DNA of 63,435 nucleotides, taken from assembly GCA_000510425.1 (NCBI GenBank), contig AZKM01000020.1:1-63435 (forward strand), in the 5' to 3' direction. This stretch comes from Eubacterium nodatum ATCC 33099 (GTDB taxonomy: Bacteria; Bacillota; Clostridia; Peptostreptococcales; Anaerovoracaceae). The position numbers were made by a program, and so were the translations under genes. Of this stretch, positions 27,724 through 36,707 are shown in pieces (positions within the stretch are counted from its first letter, which is position 1; the number at the start of each line of letters is the position of its first letter). Below the pieces are notes generated by a model. The model was given only the letters and a program-made list of their open reading frames with translations, did no database searches and had not been told where the DNA came from.

Positions 27724-28998
27724 TTATACTGCCTCCAAAGCCTGAGTTAAATCCTCAATTATATCGTCTATGTTTTCTATCCCAACTGAGAATCGGATTA
27801 AGTCCGGGGTTACACCCGCTGCCAAAAGGTCTTCGTCACTTAGCTGTTTATGAGTGGAATTGGCAGGATGCAAAACGCAGGTATGGGCATCTGCAACATG
27901 TGTGGCAATCATTGCCAACTTAAGTCTACTCATAAATTTCTCCGCTCCCTCTCTTCCGTCTTTGAGTTCGAAGGAAACAACTCCGGAACTTCCATCCGGA
28001 AGATATTTTTTTGCTCTGTCATAATACTTGTTACCTGAAAGCCCCGGGTAGTTCACCCACGCAACCTTGGGATGTTTCTCCAGAAATTCTGCAACCGCCA
28101 TAGCATTTGCACAATGTCTTTGAACTCTCAGTGCAAGTGATTCCAGACCCAAATTAAGATAGAAAGCATTCTGAGGAGCTTGAATCGCTCCAAGATCCCT
28201 CATAAGCTGAGTTGTTGCCTTTGTTATATATGCCCCTTCTTTTCCGAAAGTCTCTGCGTATATTATACCATGATATGACTCATCCGGGGTACAAAGTCCG
28301 GGAAATTTTTCTTTATTTTCCATCCAATCAAACTTTCCGCTATCTACAATGACTCCTCCAACACCTACATCGTGACCGTCCATGTATTTTGTGGTAGAAT
28401 GAATTACGATATCTGCTCCCCACTCAAAAGGTCTGCAGTTGATAGGTGTAGCAAAGGTATTATCGATAATCAGCGGAACACCATGACTATGGGCTGCCTC
28501 AGCAAACCTCTCTATATCCAGAACCACAAGGGATGGATTAGATAGTGTTTCAGCAAATACCAGCTTTGTATTCGGTTTAAAAGCCGCCTCAAGTTCTTCA
28601 TCTGTGCAGTCCGGGTCAACGAAGGTAAAGTCAATACCCATTCTTCGCATGGTGACATCAAAAAGATTAAAAGTACCTCCATATAGAGCTGCAGATGCTA
28701 TTACATGATCACCGTTTCCTGCAAGATTAAAAACCGAAAAAAATGAAGCCGCCTGTCCGGAAGAAGTCAGCATTGCTGCACTGCCGCCTTCCAAATCGGC
28801 TATCTTCCCTGCAACCATATCGTTAGTCGGGTTTTGCAATCTGGTATAAAAATAACCGGTATCTTCCAGCGCAAAAAGTTTTCCCATATGTTCACTTGAA
28901 TCATACTTAAATGTGGTACTCTGTATAATAGGCATCATTCGGGATTCCCCGTTCTTCGGTTTATAGCCTGCCTGTATACATTTAGTTTCTTGTTTCAT
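27724..28998 (-). CDS. metY: O-acetylhomoserine sulfhydrylase-type PLP enzyme
   Basis: A 424-residue Cys/Met-metabolism PLP enzyme. It begins KQETKCIQAGYKPKNGE and has YTRLQNPTNDMVAGKIADLE, the PLP pocket SSGQAASFFSVFNL, and the Schiff-base Lys in HSTTKYMDGHDVGVGG. This length and the NPTN pattern fit O-acetylhomoserine aminocarboxypropyltransferase (homocysteine from sulfide). Methionine gamma-lyase is a close alternative that I cannot exclude. CysK at 52 kb also uses sulfide. No S-box leader is visible upstream. Confidence 0.85.
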   Translation of the reverse strand: MKQETKCIQAGYKPKNGESRMMPIIQSTTFKYDSSEHMGKLFALEDTGYFYTRLQNPTNDMVAGKIADLEGGSAAMLTSSGQAASFFSVFNLAGNGDHVIASAALYGGTFNLFDVTMRRMGIDFTFVDPDCTDEELEAAFKPNTKLVFAETLSNPSLVVLDIERFAEAAHSHGVPLIIDNTFATPINCRPFEWGADIVIHSTTKYMDGHDVGVGGVIVDSGKFDWMENKEKFPGLCTPDESYHGIIYAETFGKEGAYITKATTQLMRDLGAIQAPQNAFYLNLGLESLALRVQRHCANAMAVAEFLEKHPKVAWVNYPGLSGNKYYDRAKKYLPDGSSGVVSFELKDGREGAEKFMSRLKLAMIATHVADAHTCVLHPANSTHKQLSDEDLLAAGVTPDLIRFSVGIENIDDIIEDLTQALEAV

Positions 28999-29103
28999 AC
29001 GCTAACTCCTCCTTTATATTTTATAGTATAATGGAGATTATATACCACTTTTAATTTATTGCAAGCAGGGATTTGGAGTTTTATATAAAGATATGAAAAA
29101 AAA

Positions 29104-30234
29104 TTGTTTACATTACACATATTGTTTTTTATTTTAACTTTAGTGGCAACTTACTTCTTCATGGAAAATAATTCATTTCTCTATGAGAAAAATATAGGGA
29201 AAGTCATATCCGTAAAAGAAGTCACCTACAAAACAGTTAACGGTGATGACGGAAAGCACACCTATGAAGAAAAATACATCAGACAATCTCTAAAGATTAA
29301 GTTATTAAATGGAGAAAAAAAGGGTAGAATTCTCCTTTCCGAAAATCGGTACGAAAAATCCGAAGTTTATACTGTAAAGCTTTCTCCCGGAGATAAAATA
29401 TTTGTTGAAAAAATCTCTTTACAAAAGGGGCAGCTACACGGGTTGTTCGGAGGCGTCAAGCGAGATACCTTTGTAATTCTGGTTTTAGTATTTCTATTTG
29501 GAATGTTTCTCCTCATAGGCGGAAAACATGGGATTCTGACTATTTTCAGCCTTATCCTTAATATGGCTGCCTTTTATCTGGTTCTATTGCTTTATTTAAA
29601 AGGGGTAAATCTGCTTTTCACCATGATTCCCATGAGTATATTTTTTACTGCCATGTTGCTATTTTTCATGTACGGGAAAAATAAGCGAACCTATCTGTCC
29701 TTTGCAGCCACCATAATCACCGTATTGATTACAGTGATTATTTCCACAGTGATTATTTACTTTGGCGGACAAATCGACTATGACTTCATGGACTATCTCA
29801 TAATGCCTTACTCCCAAAGGGATGCAGGCTTTATCTTCATATCGGAAATCCTGGTAGGCTGTCTCGGAGCCGTAATGGATGTTGTGGTAACTATGATAAT
29901 GACCGTAGACCAGATATCAGAAACCGCTGAAGCACCGGGACGCAAAGAATTCATTTCTTCCTGCAGAGAGGTTGGCGATGATCTTGTAGGAACGATGATT
30001 ACCCTTATGTTCTTCACCAATATAGCGGCGAGTATGCCCAACATAATCTTGTCAATGCGAAATGGGATAGGCTTTCGAACAATTTTAAGGTACAACAGCT
30101 TCTTTGAGCTTGCCCGTTTCCTTACAGGATCCATAAGCGTCGTTCTTGCTATTCCGATATCCGGAGCAATCGCAATCTATTATTACAGAAAAACCTGCCA
30201 AAGGGAAAGACCTGGCAAATCTGCAAAAATATAA
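29104..30234 (+). CDS. YibE/F family membrane protein (start frame disrupted)
   Basis: A 376-residue protein with an N-terminal membrane helix, an extracytoplasmic beta domain (about 30-115) and roughly seven membrane helices (VILVLVFLFGMFLLIGGKHG onward, with a FISEILVGCLGAVMDVVVT core). YibE/F function is not established; it is a transporter-like family. The frame opens only with TTG at 29104. An ATG at 29093 would give MKKKLFTLHILFF as a natural anchor if the A8 run (29096-29103) were A9, so an N-terminal frameshift at a homopolymer is likely. It is followed by a second YibE/F gene. Confidence 0.8.
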   Translation: MFTLHILFFILTLVATYFFMENNSFLYEKNIGKVISVKEVTYKTVNGDDGKHTYEEKYIRQSLKIKLLNGEKKGRILLSENRYEKSEVYTVKLSPGDKIFVEKISLQKGQLHGLFGGVKRDTFVILVLVFLFGMFLLIGGKHGILTIFSLILNMAAFYLVLLLYLKGVNLLFTMIPMSIFFTAMLLFFMYGKNKRTYLSFAATIITVLITVIISTVIIYFGGQIDYDFMDYLIMPYSQRDAGFIFISEILVGCLGAVMDVVVTMIMTVDQISETAEAPGRKEFISSCREVGDDLVGTMITLMFFTNIAASMPNIILSMRNGIGFRTILRYNSFFELARFLTGSISVVLAIPISGAIAIYYYRKTCQRERPGKSAKI

Positions 30235-30275
30235 AAGCCGCTGCTTAATTATGTCTGATAAAGAAAGGTATTAAA

Positions 30276-31037
30276 ATGATTTTAATAACTTTGACAGTAA
30301 TTCTAATAATCCTTATTCTTTTAATTTGTGGTGAAAAAGGTTCAAAATCAATTATAACCACGGCTATGAACGGCAGTCTGTTACTGGTTGCAATATTTTT
30401 AATATATAGCGGAATCTCTCCGATACCGGTAACTCTGGCTTCCTGCATAATCATAAGTCTTATCACTCTTTACTATCAAAATGAGGGTGGAATAAAGGCT
30501 CATCTTTCACTGATCTCCATAGTCGTAATATTTATCCTCATGGTTCCTGTCATATACCTGTTTGCTGCCAACTCCCACGGACAGGGATTTCCTCCTGAAG
30601 AATACGAAGTGACTGATTCCAACGGCTACACCAGAAATATCGGCATAAGTATGCTTTCCCTCCAAATTTCCACCATGATAATAGCCTTAGTCGGAGTACT
30701 GCTGGATACCTCCGTTGCCATCATCAGCTCAGTATTTGAAATATCTGCAAATAATAAAGGACTTACTACCACACAACTGATGAAATCATCATTTGTGGTC
30801 AGTAAGTCCATACTGGCTACATCCATTCATACAATTTTCTATATATATATTGCAGAATATCTTACATTGTTTATACAATATATAAGTGAATATTCATTTG
30901 TAACGGTACTTAACAGCAAATCCCTTGCCAAAGAACTGATTTCAATTTCTTTAAGCGGTATAGGTTGCTGCCTTGTGGTTCCCGTTGCAACGATCCTTGC
31001 TGCAACTTTTATAAAGAAAATACATACAGAAAGTTAG
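30276..31037 (+). CDS. YibE/F family membrane protein, short partner
   Basis: A 253-residue, wholly hydrophobic protein with about seven membrane helices, recognisably related to the C-terminal part of the preceding protein (both carry a hydrophobic core with a small G/A/D-rich segment near VGVLLDTSVAIISSVFEIS). It lacks the extracytoplasmic beta domain of its neighbour. The two genes lie 41 bases apart and are probably co-transcribed, suggesting a heteromeric pair. Function unknown. Confidence 0.78.
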   Translation: MILITLTVILIILILLICGEKGSKSIITTAMNGSLLLVAIFLIYSGISPIPVTLASCIIISLITLYYQNEGGIKAHLSLISIVVIFILMVPVIYLFAANSHGQGFPPEEYEVTDSNGYTRNIGISMLSLQISTMIIALVGVLLDTSVAIISSVFEISANNKGLTTTQLMKSSFVVSKSILATSIHTIFYIYIAEYLTLFIQYISEYSFVTVLNSKSLAKELISISLSGIGCCLVVPVATILAATFIKKIHTES

Positions 31038-31124
31038 CAGCGAAGTGCCTCCCTACGCCGTCAATTCTTGAAAGCCTTATTCATAAAACAAAAGTTTTCC
31101 ATCTAAACACTGTGTATCAATAAA

Positions 31125-31541
31125 CTATTTAGGCTCTTTGAAAGCCCCTGTCGCTATGGCAATAATGCCGCCTAAAAGTATGATGACAGCTCCCAGAAGT
31201 CCTACATAAAATCCTGCACCGTAGCTGAAGGTTACTTTTATTCCCTTGAACTGATCCTTAAAGGTAGATGTAAGTAAAGCCCAAAGACCGCACTGAAGCA
31301 GCCCGAATATTATTACAGGAATCCTTTTCTTCAGTAAAACAAAAACACTTGCCAGAATCGGCGATGCCAAGAAAAGCACGATATATCCTGTTTTCCCTTG
31401 CTTACTATATGCATTAAAAATAGAATCACTGACATTCTGACCTAAGAAAGATGCTTTATATAATGTGAGAAACAAAGCAATCACCGTCAATACTAAGCCT
31501 GCCAATACAATTATCTGTACTTTTTTGTTCTTATCCATCAT
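31125..31541 (-). CDS. Four-helix membrane protein, unknown
   Basis: A 138-residue protein with four hydrophobic helices: about residues 8-28, 51-68, 73-92 and 105-131. It ends in a charged EPK tail. An AGGAGG site precedes the double ATG (MMDKNKK). I do not recognise the family; small membrane proteins of this shape are widespread in Clostridia. It is convergent with the YibE/F pair and has no obvious operon partner. Confidence 0.65.
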   Translation of the reverse strand: MMDKNKKVQIIVLAGLVLTVIALFLTLYKASFLGQNVSDSIFNAYSKQGKTGYIVLFLASPILASVFVLLKKRIPVIIFGLLQCGLWALLTSTFKDQFKGIKVTFSYGAGFYVGLLGAVIILLGGIIAIATGAFKEPK

Positions 31542-31646
31542 TTCCCTCCTAACTCATAAAAACATAATCTCTATACCGTGCACTTTACCACAATAATGTT
31601 ATAAAGTCAAATTGTTGCAACATTTGCGTTTTTAATATTTTGAATT

Positions 31647-31750
31647 GTAAATTCGCAAAGTAAGTTCTACTTTAATATATATTATGGAATTTAGTCTGAG
31701 AAATCTTTTGTGCCGAAATTTATTATGAGAAATATTTCCGGTTCGACATG
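31647..31750. repeat. Solo IS30-like end, related to 110-215
   Basis: This segment opens with a 23-bp sequence that differs in a few positions from the inverted repeat at 110-132, then stays similar (TTTAGTCT-AGAA, then TATGAGAAAT-TTTC, with CCGG near the end) over about 100 bases to the left end of the element at 110-757. No transposase or opposite arm is visible. It lies directly downstream of the frameshifted gene ending at 31757. Confidence 0.55.
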
Positions 31751-31756
31751 ATCTAT

Positions 31757-32318
31757 CTACTCATACTTCTTTTTCAGCAAATTAATATACTCTCTAAAAG
31801 CATTATCAGAGATAAATGATTGATAATCCTTACTTCCAAGTATTTTTATAACATCTTCTTTTTTTATAGAATCTTCATTGGAATCTGCAAAAAAAGTTGT
31901 GTAGCTGCATAATTGCTTTATATACCTTATTGTCTAAAAACTTTTCAGTGTACTTAGGGTTACTTTTGTGCTCACTTATCTTATCATTTACATAAAAAAG
32001 AACTGCCGTTTTATACGATAAAGCAATTTTATTTTTTTGTGATAAATCTCCATCTTTACCGATAATACTGTAAATCTCATTTATACTTTTGATGATCTTC
32101 TTTTGCACCTTGGAGGGTACTTTTCCTTTATCAGTTGCGCTGCTTGTAATTTTTTTTGCTTCTTTCCTTGCTAAGGAATCCTTTTCCATAATCTCATTTT
32201 CATAGTTTTGACTATTTTTTCCCTTATTATCTTTTTCTCTGGTCAGATAAGAGAAAGCTCCCAATGCTAATATTATGATTCCCATCAAAAGAAATACCCT
32301 GATGTAATTTTTCTTCAT
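31757..32318 (-). CDS. Membrane-anchored or secreted charged protein, frameshifted
   Basis: The first 147 residues (from 32318) have one N-terminal hydrophobic helix (YIRVFLLMGIIILALGAFSYL) and a charged helical remainder rich in Lys and Ser. The frame meets a stop at 31875. If the T7 run (minus strand, plus 31889-31895 as A7) were T6, reading would go on as ADSNEDSIKKEDVIKILGSK to a stop at 31757-31759 and give about 43 more residues. So the gene looks frameshifted. It lies 17 bases downstream of an ABC ATPase and may belong to that cassette. Family unknown. Confidence 0.6.
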
Positions 32319-32335
32319 AATTTCCCCCTAAAATA

Positions 32336-32959
32336 TCAATATATTCTTCCAGCCCTAACATTGATAAGAACATCGCACATATTAGCCAAGTCATCCTTAT
32401 GGTGCGTAGCAATGAGGATGGTAGCACCTCTTTCTTTTTCTTCTTTCACTATATCATAAATCAATTTGACTCCATCTTCATCCAATGCGTTTGTAGGCTC
32501 ATCCAACAAAATTAAATCTTGCTTCTCAAAAATAGCCTGTGCGATATTTAGTCTTTGTTTCATCCCTAGAGAATATTTTTTTACCTTCAAATATGCCGCT
32601 GCATCTAAGCCTACTCGTTTAAGTGCATTTTCAATATCACTTTCATCTGCAATATTCTTGAGTTTAGATAAAATACTCAAATTCTGTTTTGCTGTATATT
32701 GTGGCAACATTTCCATATTTTCAATTACTATTCCAACATTTCCGGGAAAGGATATGTCTTCATGCAGCTTTTTATTGTTCCAATATACTTCTCCTTCTGT
32801 CGGGACGATAAGACCTGCAATCAATCTTAAAAGCATAGTTTTCCCTGAGCCGTTTATCCCGTGCAAACCATATATCGTTTTCTCTTTGAAAGTATATGAT
32901 ACATCATTAAGAACTTTTCTCTTCTTTAAAGTTTTCGTTACATTTTTTATTTCAAGCAT
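32336..32959 (-). CDS. ABC transporter ATP-binding protein
   Basis: A 207-residue ATPase with Walker A (GLHGINGSGKTMLLRLIAG), Q-loop region, signature-like KYSLGMKQRLNIAQAIF, Walker B LILLDEPTNALDEDG and a switch His in ATHHKDDL. It is short but complete. It is the energising subunit for the membrane proteins in the same orientation upstream (33029-35223). The family resembles lantibiotic/bacteriocin export or immunity ABC systems. A 69-base gap separates it from the first permease gene. Confidence 0.88.
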   Translation of the reverse strand: MLEIKNVTKTLKKRKVLNDVSYTFKEKTIYGLHGINGSGKTMLLRLIAGLIVPTEGEVYWNNKKLHEDISFPGNVGIVIENMEMLPQYTAKQNLSILSKLKNIADESDIENALKRVGLDAAAYLKVKKYSLGMKQRLNIAQAIFEKQDLILLDEPTNALDEDGVKLIYDIVKEEKERGATILIATHHKDDLANMCDVLINVRAGRIY

Positions 32960-33028
32960 TTTATCACCTCAGTACACATTATTACTACTGCTCATAAATC
33001 CAAGAATTCGAACTGAATTAAGCAAATC

Positions 33029-33733
33029 CTAGTATATATCCATATTTTTATATTCTTCCTGACCTACAACACAAATAATCACAAAATAAATCAATAAGAA
33101 CAATTGCAGGTAAAGTGTATCAATATCCGTCCCACTTATTACTCCGTTAACCCTTGCAAAGGCAAGTCTGGGAAAAAATATACAGTTAAGCAGGCTGCTC
33201 TCACTCTTTATTGGCAGTAACAATGATATTACAAAAAAAACATTTATAAAAATATTGCTCACCTGTTTTCTATGTAATATCAAGGCTAAAACAACATCAA
33301 GAGCAACGATATTTAACAAAACCAAACCGTAAAACACTACTGTATTACCCTTTTCTGCTGTATCAAGTGAAACACTGTTAACACCAAACAGCAAAGACAG
33401 CAGAGTTATAAAAGCAACTGATAATGCAGTTATCAATATTACTTTCACCAACATTTTTGCAAATAATAGTTTACGACTATAATTTCTGATAATTACCATC
33501 AAACTATATCCTTTTACCAGATCTTCCATCATATCCTCTGCTATGAATAGCAGGAATGGTATGGGTAAATATGAAAAGAGGGTTATTTGTATAATGCTAC
33601 TGTCAATAGCTCCTGCTATATATGTTGTAGCAAATCCGAATTCAGTTTCCTCAATAGCTGCACTGTTTATTATAAAGCACTGCAATATTGTTACAGCTAT
33701 AAACAATGCAACACCTGTAAGTCTACTTTTCAA
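33029..33733 (-). CDS. ABC-2-like permease, subunit 1
   Basis: A 234-residue protein with about six hydrophobic segments: residues 5-26, 50-68 (QITLFSYLPIPFLLFI), 95-115, 130-150, 160-178 and 205-225. It begins with a short basic end. It overlaps the next gene (33723-34466) by 11 bases, so they are coupled. No substrate-specific motif is visible. One of three similar-sized permease-like proteins upstream of the ATPase. Confidence 0.6.
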   Translation of the reverse strand: MKSRLTGVALFIAVTILQCFIINSAAIEETEFGFATTYIAGAIDSSIIQITLFSYLPIPFLLFIAEDMMEDLVKGYSLMVIIRNYSRKLLFAKMLVKVILITALSVAFITLLSLLFGVNSVSLDTAEKGNTVVFYGLVLLNIVALDVVLALILHRKQVSNIFINVFFVISLLLPIKSESSLLNCIFFPRLAFARVNGVISGTDIDTLYLQLFLLIYFVIICVVGQEEYKNMDIY

Positions 33734-34466
33734 AACTCAAAATATCCTTCCTCCGCATCTCAACAATCAATAACAGTGCAAACATAATATTCATAATCAG
33801 CGAAACACATATCTCCCCCACCATTAGCACCGGATTAATGCCTTGAAATACGGCAGCAAACGGAATTATTAAGGTGTACGCAGGTAGCAGTTCCGTTTCA
33901 TAGAAAACATAAAAGAAAATAACATATTCAATAAAATATACCAATACCGTTATTATAATGCTTATATTTCTACTGGAAAATTTTGCCTTGCACAACAGGT
34001 ATATGTTGATTACTCTAAAATAAAATAAAAAACTTACCAGAGTATCCAGCAATAGATAGAATAGCAAGATCTTTGACACTATTATTTTTAGTCCCAAAAA
34101 AAGAATCAGCGAAAATACTTTTAGGGTCTCCATAAGTACAACCACGCAAGCACTATATTTCACTCCGTCCGCAATCAAACTCTTCGTGTATGAATCTCGG
34201 TTTCTGTGCCTAACTACGCAGTCCAACCTATCGTCACCCTTTATGTGTTCAAACACAATCATCACCATAGGAGCAAATATAAGTAACATGAGTGCAGTCG
34301 ATGCCAACTCTCCATTGGATGTGTGTATAAGATTATAGAAAATTTCCCTTTCCGATATATGTTCACTATTTATAAGGACATACATTCCTCTTATTCCATT
34401 CCCCGCTACAAGCAGAGGAACCACAGCCGTAAAAATAATGCTCCTGAATAATTCATGCCTCGTCAT
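33723..34466 (-). CDS. ABC-2-like permease, subunit 2
   Basis: A 247-residue polytopic membrane protein, with about six helices (SIIFTAVVPLLVAG, ALMLLIFAPMVMIVF, VKYSACVVVLMETL..., and a final LIMNIMFALLLIV). It overlaps both neighbours (11 and 14 bases), so the three permease genes are one translation unit. The loop HIKGDDRLDCVVRHRNRDSY after the second helix resembles the cytoplasmic coupling loops of ABC-2 proteins. Its counterpart subunits at 33029 and 34453 have a similar layout. Confidence 0.6.
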   Translation of the reverse strand: MTRHELFRSIIFTAVVPLLVAGNGIRGMYVLINSEHISEREIFYNLIHTSNGELASTALMLLIFAPMVMIVFEHIKGDDRLDCVVRHRNRDSYTKSLIADGVKYSACVVVLMETLKVFSLILFLGLKIIVSKILLFYLLLDTLVSFLFYFRVINIYLLCKAKFSSRNISIIITVLVYFIEYVIFFYVFYETELLPAYTLIIPFAAVFQGINPVLMVGEICVSLIMNIMFALLLIVEMRRKDILSFEK

Positions 34467-35223
34467 CTCTCAACCTCCAAAATACCGTACACACTATTAT
34501 CAGAACATACGCCACCGATACAGATAAGAATATAGGTATTAAATCTGAAAAATCATACTCAGAAAAAGGTTGAAACACAAATACTAAAGACCTTTTTAGC
34601 ACCATAGGTATAAGCCATACAATCAATGTCATACTGTACACCATCTTCCTATTCGGGGCAATCAATGCTATGCTTGTTCCCACTGCGGCGATCAAGGCGC
34701 ACATAAAGGCAGTAACGATGTCAAAAACTATGTTTGCCAGCAATGGATGAGCATGGGAAATATTATACAAAAAATTCTCAGGTGAATCTCCTACGTCCAT
34801 ACCGATAAACTTGCCGTTATGAAAAACTATATAACAAAGCACTAAATTCAACAACATTGAAACTAATATCAAAGCAAACGCCATTATGAAAGTACCTGCA
34901 ACCTTTGTTCCTATATATATTTTCTTTCCCCTTCTGACTATCTCCGAATTTGATAGATGTGTTTCCGAATCTTCAATAACAGTATCTGCGAAAATTAATG
35001 ACATGTATAAAGGCATAAACCAAATTAATACTTTGTTCAAAATATGATGTGCTACTCCCGGCAAACTTGTAAATGTCGCATATGGGGGTGAGTAAAACCC
35101 GAGTCCTATTTTATAGCAGGCAGTCCATACCTGCACAACTTGGATTACCGGTAAAAGTAGAATAATAATCACAAAAAATAGCTTTATTTTATCATGGATA
35201 ATTCGTAAAAAAAATGATTTCAT
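34453..35223 (-). CDS. ABC-2-like permease, subunit 3
   Basis: A 256-residue membrane protein with about six helices, starting MKSFFLRIIHDKIKLFFVII. After helix two comes ADTVIEDSETHLSNSEIVRR, an acidic/basic coupling loop like those of ABC-2 permeases for antimicrobial-peptide resistance or bacteriocin export. It is the first permease gene of the cassette and lies 69 bases downstream of the small secreted-protein gene at 35293. Confidence 0.6.
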   Translation of the reverse strand: MKSFFLRIIHDKIKLFFVIIILLLPVIQVVQVWTACYKIGLGFYSPPYATFTSLPGVAHHILNKVLIWFMPLYMSLIFADTVIEDSETHLSNSEIVRRGKKIYIGTKVAGTFIMAFALILVSMLLNLVLCYIVFHNGKFIGMDVGDSPENFLYNISHAHPLLANIVFDIVTAFMCALIAAVGTSIALIAPNRKMVYSMTLIVWLIPMVLKRSLVFVFQPFSEYDFSDLIPIFLSVSVAYVLIIVCTVFWRLRDDEA

Positions 35224-35292
35224 AGTTTAAACCGAGTGAGCCTACATAGGCTCACTCTTCCTCTCCATTCCATTCTTCTGCACTATATTAGA

Positions 35293-35691
35293 TTAGTCCG
35301 TTTCTTCATCCCAAAATCCTGCTACACCGCAAGGTGCGTTATTGTTATTTTCAGCAGCTAATCTGACATAAGTTCTACTAGCTGCAGCTTTGGCTGTATA
35401 ATAATGTGCGCCTGTTCCCTGCTTAACATCATGTGTCAGAGAAACCACTGTCCTTGATTTATTGTTTTTTGCCAACCAAAAAGTGGCTTTCGTCCCATTC
35501 CCTTCAGAATTATATTTCAAATTCACTTTCCACTTATTAAACTGATTACCGGTTTGCCTGTATCTTTCTTTAGAATATGAGTTCCTATACCCTGATTTAA
35601 GCCTGAAACTAAATCCATAATTATTATTATTGGCAAAAACTATCCCCGATGCCGATATAAGCATCAAGACGGATAAAACAGCAATACTCAA
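35293..35691 (-). CDS. Secreted DUF2712-like protein (disrupted start)
   Basis: A 132-residue frame. The mature part (NNNNYGFSFRLKSGYRNSYS, ERYRQTGNQFNKWKVN, TFWLAKNNKSRTVVSLTHDV, AAENNNNAPCGVAGFWDEET) resembles DUF2712, a small secreted beta-rich family of unknown function found next to bacteriocin-type ABC genes. The frame opens with TTG 35691, but the natural start is ATG 35709, six bases after AGGAG; it would give MMK, then TGA, then IKLSIAVLSVLMLISASGIV, a perfect signal peptide. So codon 4 is a stop. The region is also a perfect hairpin (35690-35741). Confidence 0.65.
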   Translation of the reverse strand: MSIAVLSVLMLISASGIVFANNNNYGFSFRLKSGYRNSYSKERYRQTGNQFNKWKVNLKYNSEGNGTKATFWLAKNNKSRTVVSLTHDVKQGTGAHYYTAKAAASRTYVRLAAENNNNAPCGVAGFWDEETD

Positions 35692-35741
35692 TTTAATTCA
35701 TTTCATCATACTTTTCTCCTTTCGATGAAATGAATTAAATT
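35690..35741 (-). repeat. Perfect 18-bp inverted repeat with the ribosome site in its loop
   Basis: AATTTAATTCATTTCATC at 35690-35707 is the exact reverse complement of 35724-35741. The 16-nt loop (35708-35723) holds the AGGAG ribosome site on the minus strand. The start codons and the TGA stop lie in the downstream arm of the mRNA stem, so the hairpin would cover the start of the secreted-protein gene. It lies about 10 bases downstream of a consensus promoter. Confidence 0.8.
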
Positions 35742-35756
35742 TCACTAATTGTTTTT

Positions 35757-35785
35757 ATTATACATAGTCGCAATAATTCTGTCAA
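35757..35785 (-). promoter_or_regulatory. Consensus sigma-A promoter for the DUF2712-like gene
   Basis: On the minus strand, TTGACA (35785-35780) and TATAAT (35762-35757) are separated by 17 bases, a perfect consensus promoter. Transcription would begin near 35750, a few bases before the 18-bp hairpin, so the hairpin lies at the very 5' end of the message. Confidence 0.85.
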
Positions 35786-35846
35786 ATATAACATAATTCT
35801 TGTGTTGTTATTCTATGATAATTTCACCCGGTAATAGTAAAGTTTT

Positions 35847-36674
35847 TTAATACAATTTTTCAATTACATCCTGGTCTATCTTAAAACAGTGTTCCTCTGC
35901 CGGAAAGCTCCCATCCTTAACTGCACCGATATAATCTTGAACGCCCTTTCTCATTTCACTTCCTACATCTGCAAATCTCTTGACAAATTTAGGTTTAAAA
36001 TCAGAATACATTCCAAGCATATCCTGATAAACAAGCACCTGCCCGTCGCATCCTGAACCCGCCCCGATTCCTATGGTCGGAATGTCCAGCATTTCGCTTA
36101 TTTTCTTTGACAATGCCTCCGGCACACATTCAATTACAACTGCAAAGGCACCTGCCTCCTGAACGGCAAGAGCATCTTTTATGAGTCTATTTGCTGACTC
36201 CATGTCCTTCCCTTGGACTTTGAAGCCTCCGAGGGCATTAACCGCCTGAGGTGTAAGCCCGATATGAGCACAGACAGGAATTTTTGCCGTTACAATTGCC
36301 CTGATAACATCGCAAACTTCAGTTCCACCCTCCAGTTTGACACAATCCGCACCACCTTCTGACATAAGTCTGCCTGCATTTATTACCGCATCTCTCATGC
36401 CGGTGCTATATGACATGAACGGCATATCTCCAACTATCAGGGCATTCTTTGCCCCCCTTGAAACCGCTGCCGTATGATGAATCATGTCCTCCATAGTAAC
36501 TTTCAGGGTGTCTTCATATCCGAGCATAACCATGCCCAGTGAATCCCCGATTAAAATTGAGTTGACTCCCTCTTCATCGAAAATTTTCGCTGTTGAATAA
36601 TCATAAGCCGTAATCATCGTCAATTTTTCTTTGTTCTCTTTTGCCTGTTTAAAAGTTAATACTGTATTTTTCAT
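35847..36674 (-). CDS. panB: 3-methyl-2-oxobutanoate hydroxymethyltransferase
   Basis: A 275-residue PanB, which makes ketopantoate from 2-oxoisovalerate using methylene-tetrahydrofolate. Seen: [37 protein letters not shown], the metal site in [20 protein letters not shown], and [19 protein letters not shown] near residue 200. The length is normal. It lies 33 bases downstream of a DUF2520 dehydrogenase, a common neighbour of pantothenate genes. panC and panD are on the opposite strand at 19 kb. Confidence 0.96.
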   Translation of the reverse strand: MKNTVLTFKQAKENKEKLTMITAYDYSTAKIFDEEGVNSILIGDSLGMVMLGYEDTLKVTMEDMIHHTAAVSRGAKNALIVGDMPFMSYSTGMRDAVINAGRLMSEGGADCVKLEGGTEVCDVIRAIVTAKIPVCAHIGLTPQAVNALGGFKVQGKDMESANRLIKDALAVQEAGAFAVVIECVPEALSKKISEMLDIPTIGIGAGSGCDGQVLVYQDMLGMYSDFKPKFVKRFADVGSEMRKGVQDYIGAVKDGSFPAEEHCFKIDQDVIEKLY

Positions 36675-36707
36675 AATTCCTTTACACGCTTAAATGCGTT
36701 TTCCTCC

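Noticed and set aside
35698..35700. TGA recoded as Trp or selenocysteine in the DUF2712-like gene
   Set aside because: Other genes in the window use TGA as a normal stop (for example aroF and deoB at their 4-base overlaps) and no SECIS-like hairpin context is evident.
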